From Torreya grandis (taxonomy: Eukaryota; Streptophyta; Pinopsida; Cupressales; Taxaceae), in assembly GCA_037957365.1 (NCBI GenBank), contig JARHVA010004255.1:248001-312000 (forward strand): a stretch of 64,000 bases of DNA. Reading direction: 5' to 3'. The position numbers and the translations under genes were made by a program. Within the stretch, counting starts at the first letter, position 1. Each line of letters opens with the position of its first letter. Below, piece by piece: positions 13,060 through 22,412 of this stretch. The notes beneath the pieces were generated by a model, which worked only from the letters and a program-made list of their open reading frames with translations, ran no database searches and was not told the origin of the DNA.

Positions 13060-15087
13060 GAACTCATTTTGACTTGATGGCCTTTGTTTGTAGAATATAT
13101 CAATATGACCTCTCTATTAACAATTATAGCACACCATAATCCTTCATGGAAAAATAGTTTGTATTAATATGTTTGGACATAAAATTTTACATATGTCCTT
13201 TGTCATCACAAACAAAAAAACCTCCGTTTTTTGAAGAGGACTCACCTTGTTTAATATTATATGGACAATGGTTTTCAGAGTGTCCCACATCAAGATAGTT
13301 GAAGCACTTAATTTTATTCACTCCTTTTGACTAATTAACCTCATCATAAACCCTTGTAAACTCATTTCTAATAGATATACTATGTTCTCTATCCCTATGA
13401 CTAAATTGATTACATGTGTAATAGTAACCATTGAATATTGCATGCCTTATGGCATTTGGCTATCTGATCTAATTTATCTTCATTTTACCAGTACCTTTAT
13501 TCTTTATATAATAATTTGTCTTCAACGTATGATTATCCTATTTCATATTATTTTTAATCTTTCCTTAAGTAACATTCTTTTGTTCTTCTTCATATCAAAG
13601 ACTAATTCTATCACTAGCATGCTTTTGACTACTAAGAATATTATTTAAATCACATGAGATCTTTTGAAATATCACAAATGTCTTCACCTTACAAGTAGAT
13701 TTATCTAACTCATATTTAAAATATACAATATTAGAAGCATACCTTAATCATTCTTATTCTTTGTATCTTAGAATTTTAGACATAGATTATAACTTAGAAT
13801 TAAGAAACACGACATCACCTTCATGCTCCTTAGAGTCTTCAACCAATCTTGCCTCAAACACACTAAATTGCTCCTCATAGTCTTTGATATTAGATTTCAT
13901 ATTCTTATTTATATTCTTCTCAATATTTATTCCTTGAAGAGCATTCATCAAAATAGTCTCACAATCCACCTCATCTTCATCATCATCTGAATCACTACAA
14001 GTAGACTCCTTCTAATGTGAGTAACTTCCTTCCTCAGCCATGAATAAAGCTTTATATTCAGCATAACAATCATCTTCATGATCATATTCTGAGTCACTAT
14101 CTTCACTCTCATTTGAGGATCTTCAATATCTTTTGGTTTAAAGTCTCTTCTTGTTCTTGAAGGACTTTTTTTTTATATACTTTCTAAATCCTTTCTTCTT
14201 ATATGTCTTCATCTTGGCCTTCACCATGCTCTTCATCAACATTATTCTCATGATTTTGAGGGAACTTATGATTAAAATGACCTATATATCCACAATTGAA
14301 ACATTAAAGGGTATTTTACCCTTATACTTCCCTAAACCTCTGTTCAGTCTCATAGTAATCAAAGTAATTAGTTCATCTTCATCAATATTAGATATGTCAT
14401 CCTATTTGGATTTCTTACTTTGAGACTTGTTCTTAGGATTCATATCTATCTTGAATACAAATTCCTTCTTTGGTGGTATATCATCATTTACTCTCATCTC
14501 ATATGTTTTAAGTGTGTCATGTAATTAATCCATCTTCAACTAAGTAAGATCATGACTCTCTTCTATAGTAGATAATTTTGGGTCAAAATTGAGAGATAGA
14601 GACCTTAATAATTTTTGGACTATAATAGCTTCTTCAAGATTCTATCCAAGACCTCAGATTATGTTCATAGTGTCATCAACTTTTTGTATAAAGGATTCCA
14701 TAGAATCTTCTTCCTTCATCTTGAGACTTTCAAATTGCCTTCTATGAGTCTGCATCTTAGCAAGCTTGACCTTTGAATCTCCTTCAAAAATTATATAGAT
14801 TTTGTCCATATCTCTTTAGTATATTTATACTGGATTACCTTGGTGTATTTAGTCTCTAAAATACCACAATTAATAACATTTATTGTCTTATAATTATTCG
14901 CAAATAGCTTCTTCTCTACAACACTAGAAAAAGGAATAGGGGTAACATATCCATCTAGAATAGATTACCATATATCAAACCCTAGGGATATAATATATGT
15001 CCTCATCCTTGAACTACAAAAATGATAATTAGATCCATTAAATAATGGTTCTTGCTTGATTTAAAAACCTCCTTGATGACTACCCAT
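13060..15087 (-). pseudogene. copia-1 gag polyprotein (broken)
   Basis: The start ATG is at 15087. The N-terminus reads MGSHQGGF, then EPLFNGSNYHF and SLGFDIW, closely matching copia-3 gag and the plant copia gag family. Further in, MQTHRRQFESLKMKEEDSM and DTLKTYEMR belong to the UBN2 domain. Zinc knuckles follow: CFNCGYIGHFNHKFP near 14300, CFNYLDVGHSENHCP near 13300, and a CYNC...RGHIDIFY remnant near 13110. Each has lost at least one metal ligand. Many stops break the frame. Gag would form the virus-like particle and package RNA. Confidence in the family is good; exact ends are approximate. Confidence 0.75.
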
Positions 15088-15112
15088 GTTGTACCTTGGA
15101 TCACCTTCAAGT

Positions 15113-15117
15113 TGTTA
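15113..15117. repeat. Element A target-site duplication, left
   Basis: TGTTA directly before the 5' LTR; an identical copy follows the 3' LTR at 19844-19848. Confidence 0.9.
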
Positions 15118-15263
15118 TGTCATGTCCCCGTTTTAGTTGACATGTGCGGAGTAGATGATTAGCCTATTATGTGACCCTCGTAGGCTAATGAAATGGATAG
15201 AGGGTCGTGATAGAGATGGGTTGGAATTCGTTCGGGCTCTTTCGGACATGAATTAAGGGAGAT

Positions 15264-15296
15264 ATTAATATTTGATTGATTTAATCAAATATTAAT
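15264..15296. repeat. Perfect inverted repeat in element A LTR
   Basis: Arms of 14 bp (ATTAATATTTGATT and its complement) at 15264-15277 and 15283-15296, separated by GATTT. It is conserved in the 3' LTR near 18778. It lies in the upstream part of the LTR, so it could be a cruciform or a transcription-factor site. Its role is unknown. Confidence 0.8.
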
Positions 15297-15487
15297 TATT
15301 TGATCTCATTTTAATTAATTATTAATTAATTAATAATTATTAATTAATTATTAATTATTAATGATTTAGTCTAATTTGAGGATGCAAATTCTAAATTAAG
15401 ACTTGGTCTAATTTTAAGACCCTAGTTCTAATTTAAGGAAGTCTAATTTAAGGGAGTCTAATTTTAGCAAGCACACCTTTGGAGGTG

Positions 15488-15493
15488 TATAAG
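15488..15493 (+). promoter_or_regulatory. Possible TATA box of element A
   Basis: TATAAG in GGTGTATAAGAATC, conserved in both LTRs. It is a weak match in an AT-rich LTR, so this is tentative. Confidence 0.3.
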
Positions 15494-15675
15494 AATCTCT
15501 CATGGGAGAGAGTTTGTATCAATGCTTATTATTGATATTGATTCTTGTTAAGAAACTCTTCTGTGAAGACTGAGCCAAGGGTTCTAGGATTCCAATTGCA
15601 GTGAAGAACGTCAACTCTTCATTGTGTGCGATTCAGAGGTTGTGAAAGATCAGTCGATCTATTACCGAATTGAGA

Positions 15676-15743
15676 GATAACTTCACCCAGAAGTTATCAT
15701 AGTATTACAGGGATTTGAGAGATAACTTCACTCAGAAGCTATC
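15676..15743. repeat. Two direct copies of a hairpin-forming unit
   Basis: GATAACTTCA...GAAGTTATC at 15676-15698, and again with single changes at 15721-15743. Each unit is itself an inverted repeat. Both are conserved in the 3' LTR. They lie downstream of the possible TATA box, so they could fold in the RNA leader. Confidence 0.7.
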
Positions 15744-15930
15744 ACAAGGGTTTACAGGTATTTTCTTTATTTTAGGTTTTTGATTCAAGAATTATCCAGA
15801 TATAGATCTTTTGTGTCAGCCCATAATTCTACAGATCAGGATCAGGCATACAGGGTGTGTTATATCAGCGGCCGTACGAATTTCGTACAGCTCTGTGAAA
15901 GTCTGTACGCATCTACAGAAAGTTCAGGTA

Positions 15931-16041
15931 CCGACATCGGCGAACAGAGACTTACAGAGACCGACATCGGTCGACTCATCACCGACGTCGGCAAGGGGAC
16001 CACTACAGGTCGACCGACGATGGCAGTATAACCGACGTCGG
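15931..16041. promoter_or_regulatory. Cluster of four CCGAC(A/G)TCGG near-palindromes
   Basis: Decamers at 15931, 15961, 15982 and 16032. Two are CCGACATCGG and two are the perfect palindrome CCGACGTCGG. An extra half-site, ACCGAC, lies near 16012. ACCGAC is the core of the plant DRE/CRT element bound by DREB/CBF factors, and GACGTC is a bZIP-type core. The cluster is conserved in the 3' LTR at 19416-19526. Regulatory function is inferred, not shown. Confidence 0.5.
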
Positions 16042-16284
16042 CGACTGTGTTTTTACACAGCAGGCTGAGACGTGCCAGATTCAGCCCAGTTTGCGGAATA
16101 TACAGGAAATAAAGGCCGAACTTTCGATATTCTTTGTATATTTGACAGAGGATCTCTATTGTAAGCTTATGAGCAAATAAATAAGAAATTATACTGTGAT
16201 TTATTCATCTATTTGATGATATTTTTGCAGAAATTTAGATAAGCAATTGGGACTTTTGTTTTGATATTCGAAGGGATATTACAG

Positions 16285-16296
16285 TGGTATCAGAGC
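16285..16296 (+). other. PBS-like sequence inside the element A LTR
   Basis: TGGTATCAGAGC preceded by GATATTACAG, a near copy of the real LTR/PBS junction 75 bases downstream. It is also present in the 3' LTR at 19770-19781, so it is part of the LTR itself. Confidence 0.85.
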
Positions 16297-16359
16297 TTTG
16301 GTCTTTGGTATCATAGTTTTGTGTCTTTCATATATCTCTATTGGAAGGGGATACTACAG

Positions 16360-16371
16360 TGGTATCAGAGC
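16360..16371 (+). other. Element A primer-binding site
   Basis: TGGTATCAGAGC begins two bases after the 5' LTR end. It is complementary to the 3' end of plant initiator Met-tRNA, which would prime minus-strand DNA synthesis. Confidence 0.9.
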
Positions 16372-16438
16372 TAAATTCCTGCCATCCTGTTGGGTACATC
16401 AGAGCTAAATCCTGCCATCCTGAGGGTTTAGAAATTTT

Positions 16439-17794
16439 ATGCAGCCACAAGAGTTGCGACCACACGGGTATTACACACGCAGTAAAGCTTTGCTTGAAGG
16501 TACTCAAGTTCTAGAACAACCGCCGGAAGACATGGGTGATGATATTGGCAGGGCCCGTATTCCTCACCATCCGAGAGACCAAGATGATCCAGAGGTTTTA
16601 CTTACTCTTAGAGAACTACGAGAAGGGCAAAGGCAGAATAACCAGGTATTACAGCAGTTGGCAGCAGCACTGCCAAGATTGGGTTCTCCGAGGAGACATT
16701 CCCCACACCGTGAAGATGTCAGGAGTGTTGCAGGATCACAGCGAGGCCATGGGACTGTTTCTCGTACAGTGAATAGGCCTACTAGGCCTATCTTTGTGAG
16801 ACAGGAAGCAGAGGAGGTGATAGCAGGTGAGGAGCATGAGGAGACATTTACGGACACACTTAGGGCAGCGACTGAAGAGTGGGAGTCATTACCACATGTG
16901 GTTAGGGAGATGATTACTTTTGACCGATTCCTCACACAAAGGAAAGAACATTACCGAGGTCGACAGAACGGGAGACCAAGACCCCAAAACAATGATCTGA
17001 AGCAGGCTACGAGTAGGCTCACACTAGCAACATTTGACGGTAGTGGTAAAGTGATAGCACAGGCTTGGGTTAGTAAGCTGGATACATTTCTCACATTGCG
17101 ACTGATGGGTGAGGAAGATGCTATCAGATATGCGACACTACATCTCGAGGGAGTAGCTCACGATTGGTGGCACCATGGGATGGTGACACTCCATCATGAT
17201 CGGATCACTTCTTATCAGGAGTTTGTGGACAGGCTGGTGGAGCGTTTTGATAGGAGGGATCCAGAGTCCTATTTTCGAGAGTTGGCACAGTTACGTCAAA
17301 GTGGGAGTCTAGAGGCATACATTGGTGACTTCCAGAAGTTATCAGTCATGGTCCCTGACATTTCAGAGAGGCGACTAGTAGTACTCTTCATGGAGGGCTT
17401 GACAGAACCATTGAGAGGTTGGATCAAAGGCTTTGATCCTCCTTCACTACAGGAAGCTATGAAGAAGACGCGCAGTATGGAGATGGCAGCCCCATCAAGT
17501 AGATCTAACTCCAGAGGTACTTCTTCATCTAGAGATCATAAGCACTCCAACGGGGATACAGAGAGACCGGATTTTAACATAGATAAATCCGGGGTTAAAA
17601 ATGATTCAAAGGCTAATCCAGCAGCACCACCTTTGGATCGTGAGGCGATTAATGATTTACGCAGGAAGAAGCTTTGCTTCTACTGCAAAGGTCCATATGA
17701 TATCCATCACGATTGTCCTTTGAGGCCTAAGGGCAAGACGAATCGTATGATGTGGGTATATTATGAGGAGTCAGAATCGGAAGATTTCGAATAG
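16439..17794 (+). CDS. Element A Gag polyprotein
   Basis: Open reading frame of 451 codons with no stop, starting 68 bases after the PBS. Residues 1-80 are charged and Gln-rich, with a likely short coiled coil (LRELREGQRQNNQVLQQL). Residues about 195-350 form the retrotransposon gag domain: LATFDGSGKVIAQAWVSKL, HLEGVAHDWW, FVDRLVERFDRRDPES, LEAYIGDFQKLS and LVVLFMEGLTEPLRGWI. A Ser/Arg-rich linker follows. Near residue 410 is one zinc knuckle, CFYCKGPYDIHHDC, of the CX2CX7HXC spacing seen in plant gypsy Gag. The acidic tail ends at TAG; the protease region continues in the same frame after it. Gag assembles particles and binds RNA. The intact state contrasts with every other frame here. Confidence 0.9.
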   Translation: MQPQELRPHGYYTRSKALLEGTQVLEQPPEDMGDDIGRARIPHHPRDQDDPEVLLTLRELREGQRQNNQVLQQLAAALPRLGSPRRHSPHREDVRSVAGSQRGHGTVSRTVNRPTRPIFVRQEAEEVIAGEEHEETFTDTLRAATEEWESLPHVVREMITFDRFLTQRKEHYRGRQNGRPRPQNNDLKQATSRLTLATFDGSGKVIAQAWVSKLDTFLTLRLMGEEDAIRYATLHLEGVAHDWWHHGMVTLHHDRITSYQEFVDRLVERFDRRDPESYFRELAQLRQSGSLEAYIGDFQKLSVMVPDISERRLVVLFMEGLTEPLRGWIKGFDPPSLQEAMKKTRSMEMAAPSSRSNSRGTSSSRDHKHSNGDTERPDFNIDKSGVKNDSKANPAAPPLDREAINDLRRKKLCFYCKGPYDIHHDCPLRPKGKTNRMMWVYYEESESEDFE

Positions 17795-18650
17795 CATGAT
17801 AGTTTTGAGGAGGCAGAGGCTTCAGAGCCTAAGGCAGAGGCAGATTTAGAGCTTCATATACAGGAGGCATGCCTATCCAGCATTCAGTCAGATGAGTCAT
17901 TTAGACTCTGTGGAGTTTTGGCAGGGCAGAAGGTTACCACCCTTCTTGATACAGGAGCCACACATAATTTCATAGATGCTACATTTGTGGAGAAGCGTGG
18001 ACTCACTACCGAAGATTTTGAGGGAATTAGAGTTAAGGTAGCCGATGGTCACACTCTGAGGTGTGAGCGCATGATTAGACCTCCCATTGCGCTTGAACAA
18101 CTATGAGTTCAAGGCTAATTATTATGTAGTGAACATGGGGGACATAGAATTAGTTTTGGGTATGAAGTGGCTTCATTCATTTGAGGAAGTTACTCTTCAT
18201 CTCAAAGATATGGAGGTTCATTTTCAGGTAGATGGGAAAACACATATTCTTAAGGCAATACGGGGCAGCAGCTTCAAACATATGTTTTTTCATCGGATGG
18301 AGATCCCTGTACAACATGACATGAAAGAGTGCGATGATAAGTGCACATTGGCACCAACACAGGAGAGATATGAGGATGAGCTTTGTCTTGAGGTGAGTTC
18401 AGTTCAAGGGTTAGCACATGTGGTAGAGTCTCAGCTTTCTTTTACAGGTGGGTCACATGTTGATGACGATATACGTACAGGGGACAGAGGTGATGTGACG
18501 CCATTGGATGAGAGTGGTGATGGACAGGGCTTGGAGTTTGTGTTGGTTGACAGCACTGTAGATCGAGACTTCATTTGGGATCCAGGTATTCAGCGATTGC
18601 TTGAGGGCAAGCAATTTCAGGAGGGGCGGATTGTCATGTCCCCGTTTTAG
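17795..18650 (+). pseudogene. Element A protease region and C-terminal tail (stop and frameshift)
   Basis: The gag frame continues past TAG, and at 17918-18106 gives GQKVTTLLDTGATHNFID, the aspartic protease active site D-T-G-A. Near 18083-18096 the frame shifts by one base. The second frame (18087-18650) carries the rest of the fold, including DIELVLGMKWL, the usual protease C-terminal motif. About 130 further residues are acidic and unrecognised. They end in GKQFQEGRIV, running through the PPT and stopping just inside the 3' LTR. The enzyme would cleave Gag; as it stands it is split. The TAG fits a CAG to TAG transition, or natural readthrough. Confidence 0.8.
18619..18630 (+). other. Element A polypurine tract
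   Basis: AGGAGGGGCGGA, one base before the TG of the 3' LTR. Confidence 0.8.
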
Positions 18651-19843
18651 TTGACATGTGCGGAGTAGATGATTAGCCTATTATGTGACCCTCGTAGGCT
18701 AATGAAATGGATAGAGGGTCATGATAGAGATGGGTTGGAATTCGTTCGGGCTCTTTCGGACATGAATTAAGGGAGATATTAATATTTGATTGATTTAATC
18801 AAATATTAATTATTTGATCTCATTTTAATTAATTATTAATTATTAATGATTTAGTCTAATTTGAGGATGCAAATTCTAAATTAAGACTTGGTCTAATTTT
18901 AAGACCCTAGTTCTAATTTAAGGAAGTCTAATTTAAGGGAGTCTAATTTTAGCAAGCACACCTTTGGAGGTGTATAAGAATCTCTCATGGGAGAGAGTTT
19001 GTATCGATGCTTATTATTGATATTGATTCTTGTTAAGAAACTCTTCTGTGAAGACTGAGCCAAGGGTTCCAAGATTCCAATTGCAGTGAAGAACGTTAAC
19101 TCTTCATTGTGTGTGATTCAGAGGTTGTGAAAGATCAGCCGATCTATTGCCGAATTGAGAGATAACTTCACCCAGAAGTTATCATAGTATTATAGGGATT
19201 TGAGAGATAACTTCACTCAGAAGCTATCACAAGGGTTTACAGGTATTTTCTTTATTTTGGGTTTTTGATTCAAGAATTATCCAGATATAGATCTTTTGTG
19301 TCAGCCCATAATTCTACAGATCAGGATCAGGCATACAGGGTGTGTTATATCAGCGGCCGTACGAATTTCGTACAGCTCCGTGAAAGTCCGTACGCATCTA
19401 CAGAAAGTTCAGGTACCGACATCGGCGAACAGAGACTTACAGAGACCGACATCGGTCGACTCATCACCGACGTCGGCAAGGGGACCACTACAGGTCGACC
19501 GACGACGGTAGTATAACCGACGTCGGCAACTGTGTTTTTACACAGCAGGCCGAGACGTGCCAGATTCAGCCCAGTTTGCGGAATATATAGGAAATAAAGG
19601 CCGAACTTTCGATATTCTTTGTATATTTGACAGAGGATCTCTATTGTAAGCTTATGAGCGAATAAATAAGAAATTATACTGTGATTTATTCATCTATTTG
19701 ATGATATTTTTGCAGAAATTCAGATAAGCAATTGGGACTTTTGTTTTGATATTCGAAGGGATATTACAGTGGTATCAGAGCTTTGGTCTTTGGTATCATA
19801 GTTTTGTGTCTTTCATATATCTCTATTGGAAGGGGATACTACA
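18632..19843 (+). repeat. Element A 3' LTR
   Basis: 1212 bp from TGTCATGTCCCC to ATACTACA. It matches the 5' LTR except for 19 transitions and the 29-bp shorter TTAATTA tract. It carries the same palindrome cluster, hairpins and internal PBS-like copy. Confidence 0.93.
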
Positions 19844-19848
19844 TGTTA
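19844..19848. repeat. Element A target-site duplication, right
   Basis: TGTTA, identical to 15113-15117. Confidence 0.9.
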
Positions 19849-19864
19849 AGACTTTACCAAAACA

Positions 19865-19881
19865 CCTACTCTAATATCAAT
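19865..19881 (-). other. copia-1 primer-binding site
   Basis: The minus strand reads ATTGATATTAGAGTAGG beside the LTR end, a decayed form of TTGGTATTAGAGTAGG seen intact in copia-3. It fits initiator Met-tRNA. Confidence 0.7.
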
Positions 19882-21840
19882 TATTAGAGGTACAGTCACT
19901 AAGAGGGGGGTTAATTAGTGAGCCAAAAAAATCCAACTTCAATTCTGATCTTTACAAACACTTAATTAGTTACCACAAGCATTCATGAAAAATACACATC
20001 ATTTATAACAATGAGAAAGAGAGACAATGCGAGATCAATCACATAACAGATGACATACATGGGAAACCATCTTGGGGGATAAAACCCACTATAACATGAA
20101 ATTGGACTATTATACTCTAATAAAAATAACCAATTTATATCATATATAAATGATCACAAAACTAAAATCTCTATTTATTGATACTACAATCCCACAAGGT
20201 ACTACCACACTTATTTAGTTGAGCTACAACAACAACCATAATTTTAGCAAGTTTCACCTTACAAGAAGTTTCAACCACATTATATGATGATCTACCATAA
20301 TAAAACCTATGAACACATCCAACTTTGAAATAATTTCTTCAACACCTGATGATGGACCTCTGCTTATCACTCTTCACCTTCACTCATAGTCAAACAACAA
20401 ACACACTAATCTGCAACCAAAAATATGACCAACATGTCATAAAAATAGTCCTCAATATGTTTATCTCTTTAAAACATCTCAAGGGAAATTTAATTCTCAT
20501 TCACTCCATAAAACATACATAAGACTCTCTCAAAAACTCTCTCAAGTCTGTCACACAAAGTCTAGAAATCACCAACTTTGATTTCACTATTTATAGAGGA
20601 ATCTTGATAATCACTACCTTAGTTAGCCATTAGGCATGCCTTATCCATTAAGTCATTTAATGCATTAATAATGGACTTAATACAATATTCATAGGTCAAC
20701 CATAGCATCTAATCCATATAAGCTCAATTACTCTTCTCAAGCCACTTTTAGAATAAGCATGAAACCATAGTCAAATTTGAATCTCAAAATCTTTGTCTGC
20801 ACACATTTTCAAATCTTCAAATTCTTATTTCCAGATGTGTTTTAGATTCCTATAAATGTTTTATTTGTACTACATGTTCAAATGCATCTTGTATCAAAAG
20901 ATATGGTCCAAAAACCATAGACTATTTTTTCCCTTTATAAAATTAAAATATTCAAATACAAATGGTCACAATTAATCTTCAAACACAATGGTCACATATC
21001 TTATCCTCTCATATTTGGATCAATCTTGAACTATCGATCTTATCCAAAATTTAATGCATATTTCATTAAATCCAAATGTTAAACATCTGTCACTTTGACC
21101 TCATTTTATATAATATGGAAAATTTGACTCAATGCACTATGTTGATCTTCATGGATTAGTCAGGTTTATAACTATAAATGTTCACCATTCAATAAATTTA
21201 TATGAATTATAACTCACCATTAGATACTTATCTTATACCTTTAATATGTCATTAAAAATCATGCACGTTTTTCCATCTTGATCAACATGCACCATTGATA
21301 TTTGATCTGTAATATCACTTGTGCACCATTGGATCTTCATTAGGTCCTAAACATTAACTCTATTAACCAATGAACACTTTGACTCATTTGACTCTACATG
21401 CAACTTATATATTCACTATAAAAACTTCCATGAGCTATTATATCTCCACTAATTAGAGATCTTTAACATCATGTAAATTAACTATGGGGACCAACTACAA
21501 TATGCCTATAAAGCCTATATTAGACCTCAATAACTTCTTTTGCACTTAAACATGTGATCTTAAATTTAGACCAAATGATCTCCTCATATAGGAGAATTTA
21601 TCCATATAATAAACTACCCCTGAAACCTTCTTACATGTGAGATATAATGAAATTAAAATTTATTCTCAAAATTTTCTATCACAGAGCCAACTATGCTTAA
21701 AACTTGCCTGTGAGGATAATTTTTATCTTGCATAACTTTTGACGTGCTTCAATACATGATCTAAAAGTTAGCTGAATAAACTAAGCTCAGAATTAGATAA
21801 ACCCATATGATCACCTTTTTCAAAAATATCAGAGAATTAA
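19882..21840 (-). repeat. copia-1 5' LTR (right copy, cut)
   Basis: Aligns with 8722 to about 11045 of the left LTR, lacking about 400 bases near 20700. It keeps a minus-strand TATAAATA at 20588-20595. Similarity stops near 21830, where copia-2 begins. The last 560 bases of this LTR are not in the window. Confidence 0.75.
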
Positions 21841-22400
21841 TATTAATGTGGATTTTTCTTATATGTTTTTAGGTTTATCCTAAGTCCTAGTTATGTGTGT
21901 ATTTATTGCATTTATAAATATATTTTATTCCTACTTTTATGATGTGTCACTCACCTCCCTAATCCACTTGTTGGATTTAGAGTTACTTACATGTAACTCT
22001 CCCTTCTCCACATGACACACACTTCCCTTTATTTTTAAGGGATTAAGGCACAAGTGGCACACACTTTGAGGCCTTGTAAGGTCATAACGTGGTCTTATGT
22101 AACTCCCATTTTCCTCTTCTAGCTCTATAAAAGATCCCTTTCTCTCCTCTTTTCCTCATTGGAATATATAGCTCTCTCTCTTCTTCTCTTGCACTCTTGA
22201 TTTAATATTTTACTTGGTGATTACGGTTACAAGCCTTCTAATAAGATCACATGGGTTTTTATTTGATATGTTCAATTTTTCACTTTAAATCTTTGTTTCA
22301 TTTATGGTTTACTCCATAAGAGGTAATATTGTTTCTTACTTTCTTTAAATTTTACACTATTTAATGTCATTGTTAAATTAGTTTAGCATAATTCCTAATA
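21841..22400 (+). repeat. copia-2 5' LTR
   Basis: Bounded by the end of copia-1 LTR similarity and by the PBS. It begins TATTAATGTGG and ends CCTAATA, that is TATTA/TAATA in place of TGTTA/TAACA. Both changes are transitions. TATA box TATAAAAG at 22126-22133. Only one copy is present, so the ends rest on the PPT and PBS neighbours. Confidence 0.6.
22126..22133 (+). promoter_or_regulatory. Putative TATA box of copia-2
   Basis: TATAAAAG in GCTCTATAAAAGATCCC, followed by a CT-rich stretch, as in many plant LTR promoters. Confidence 0.55.
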
Positions 22401-22412
22401 TGGTATTAGAGT
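22401..22412 (+). other. copia-2 primer-binding site
   Basis: TGGTATTAGAGT, differing from TGGTATCAGAGC by two C-to-T changes, directly after the LTR. Confidence 0.7.

Larger units (their letters stand above)
15118..16358 (+). repeat. Element A 5' LTR
   Basis: Runs from TGTCATGTCCCCG to GGGGATACTACA, with TG...CA ends. Compared with the 3' copy I count 19 substitutions, all transitions, and one 29-bp length difference in the TTAATTA-rich tract near 15311-15361. Apart from that indel the lengths agree exactly. The last 80 bases contain a second copy of the primer-binding site. Confidence 0.93.
15118..19843 (+). mobile_element. Element A: young non-autonomous gypsy-type LTR retrotransposon
   Basis: Complete element of 4726 bp with two LTRs (1241 and 1212 bp), perfect 5-bp TSDs, PBS, gag, a protease region and a PPT. 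The internal domain is only 2273 bp. From the protease it runs straight to the PPT, with no RT, RNase H or integrase. It is more GC-rich than its neighbours and is the only element with a long uninterrupted gag. It sits in the leader of copia-1, between that element's PBS and gag. The layout resembles plant gag-only elements (TR-GAG type), which depend on pol from relatives. It could also be a deletion product of a full-length family member. Confidence 0.92.
8722..21840 (-). mobile_element. copia-1: old Ty1/copia element, interrupted
   Basis: Homologous LTRs lie at 8722-11611 and from 19882 rightward, in the same orientation. A minus-strand PBS abuts the right LTR, a PPT abuts the left LTR, and a decayed copia gag lies between. 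Its leader is split by element A (15118-19843). The right LTR is broken at about 21840 by copia-2. I recognised no protease, integrase or RT in the 11.6-13.0 kb part, so it looks gag-only. The leader (TCACCTTCAAG... CCTACTCTAATATCAA) resembles that of copia-3, so the two are related families. Confidence 0.75.

Noticed and set aside
15780..16068. Two overlapping open frames in the element A LTR, repeated at 19265-19516
   Set aside because: They lie inside LTR sequence, overlap in different frames, and differ between copies without regard to codon position.
16564..16935. Minus-strand open frame of 123 codons
   Set aside because: It lies opposite the GC-richer gag of element A, has no domain, and is explained as a shadow of that gene.
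17897..18100. Minus-strand frame opposite the protease
   Set aside because: Shadow of the protease coding sequence with no recognisable motif.
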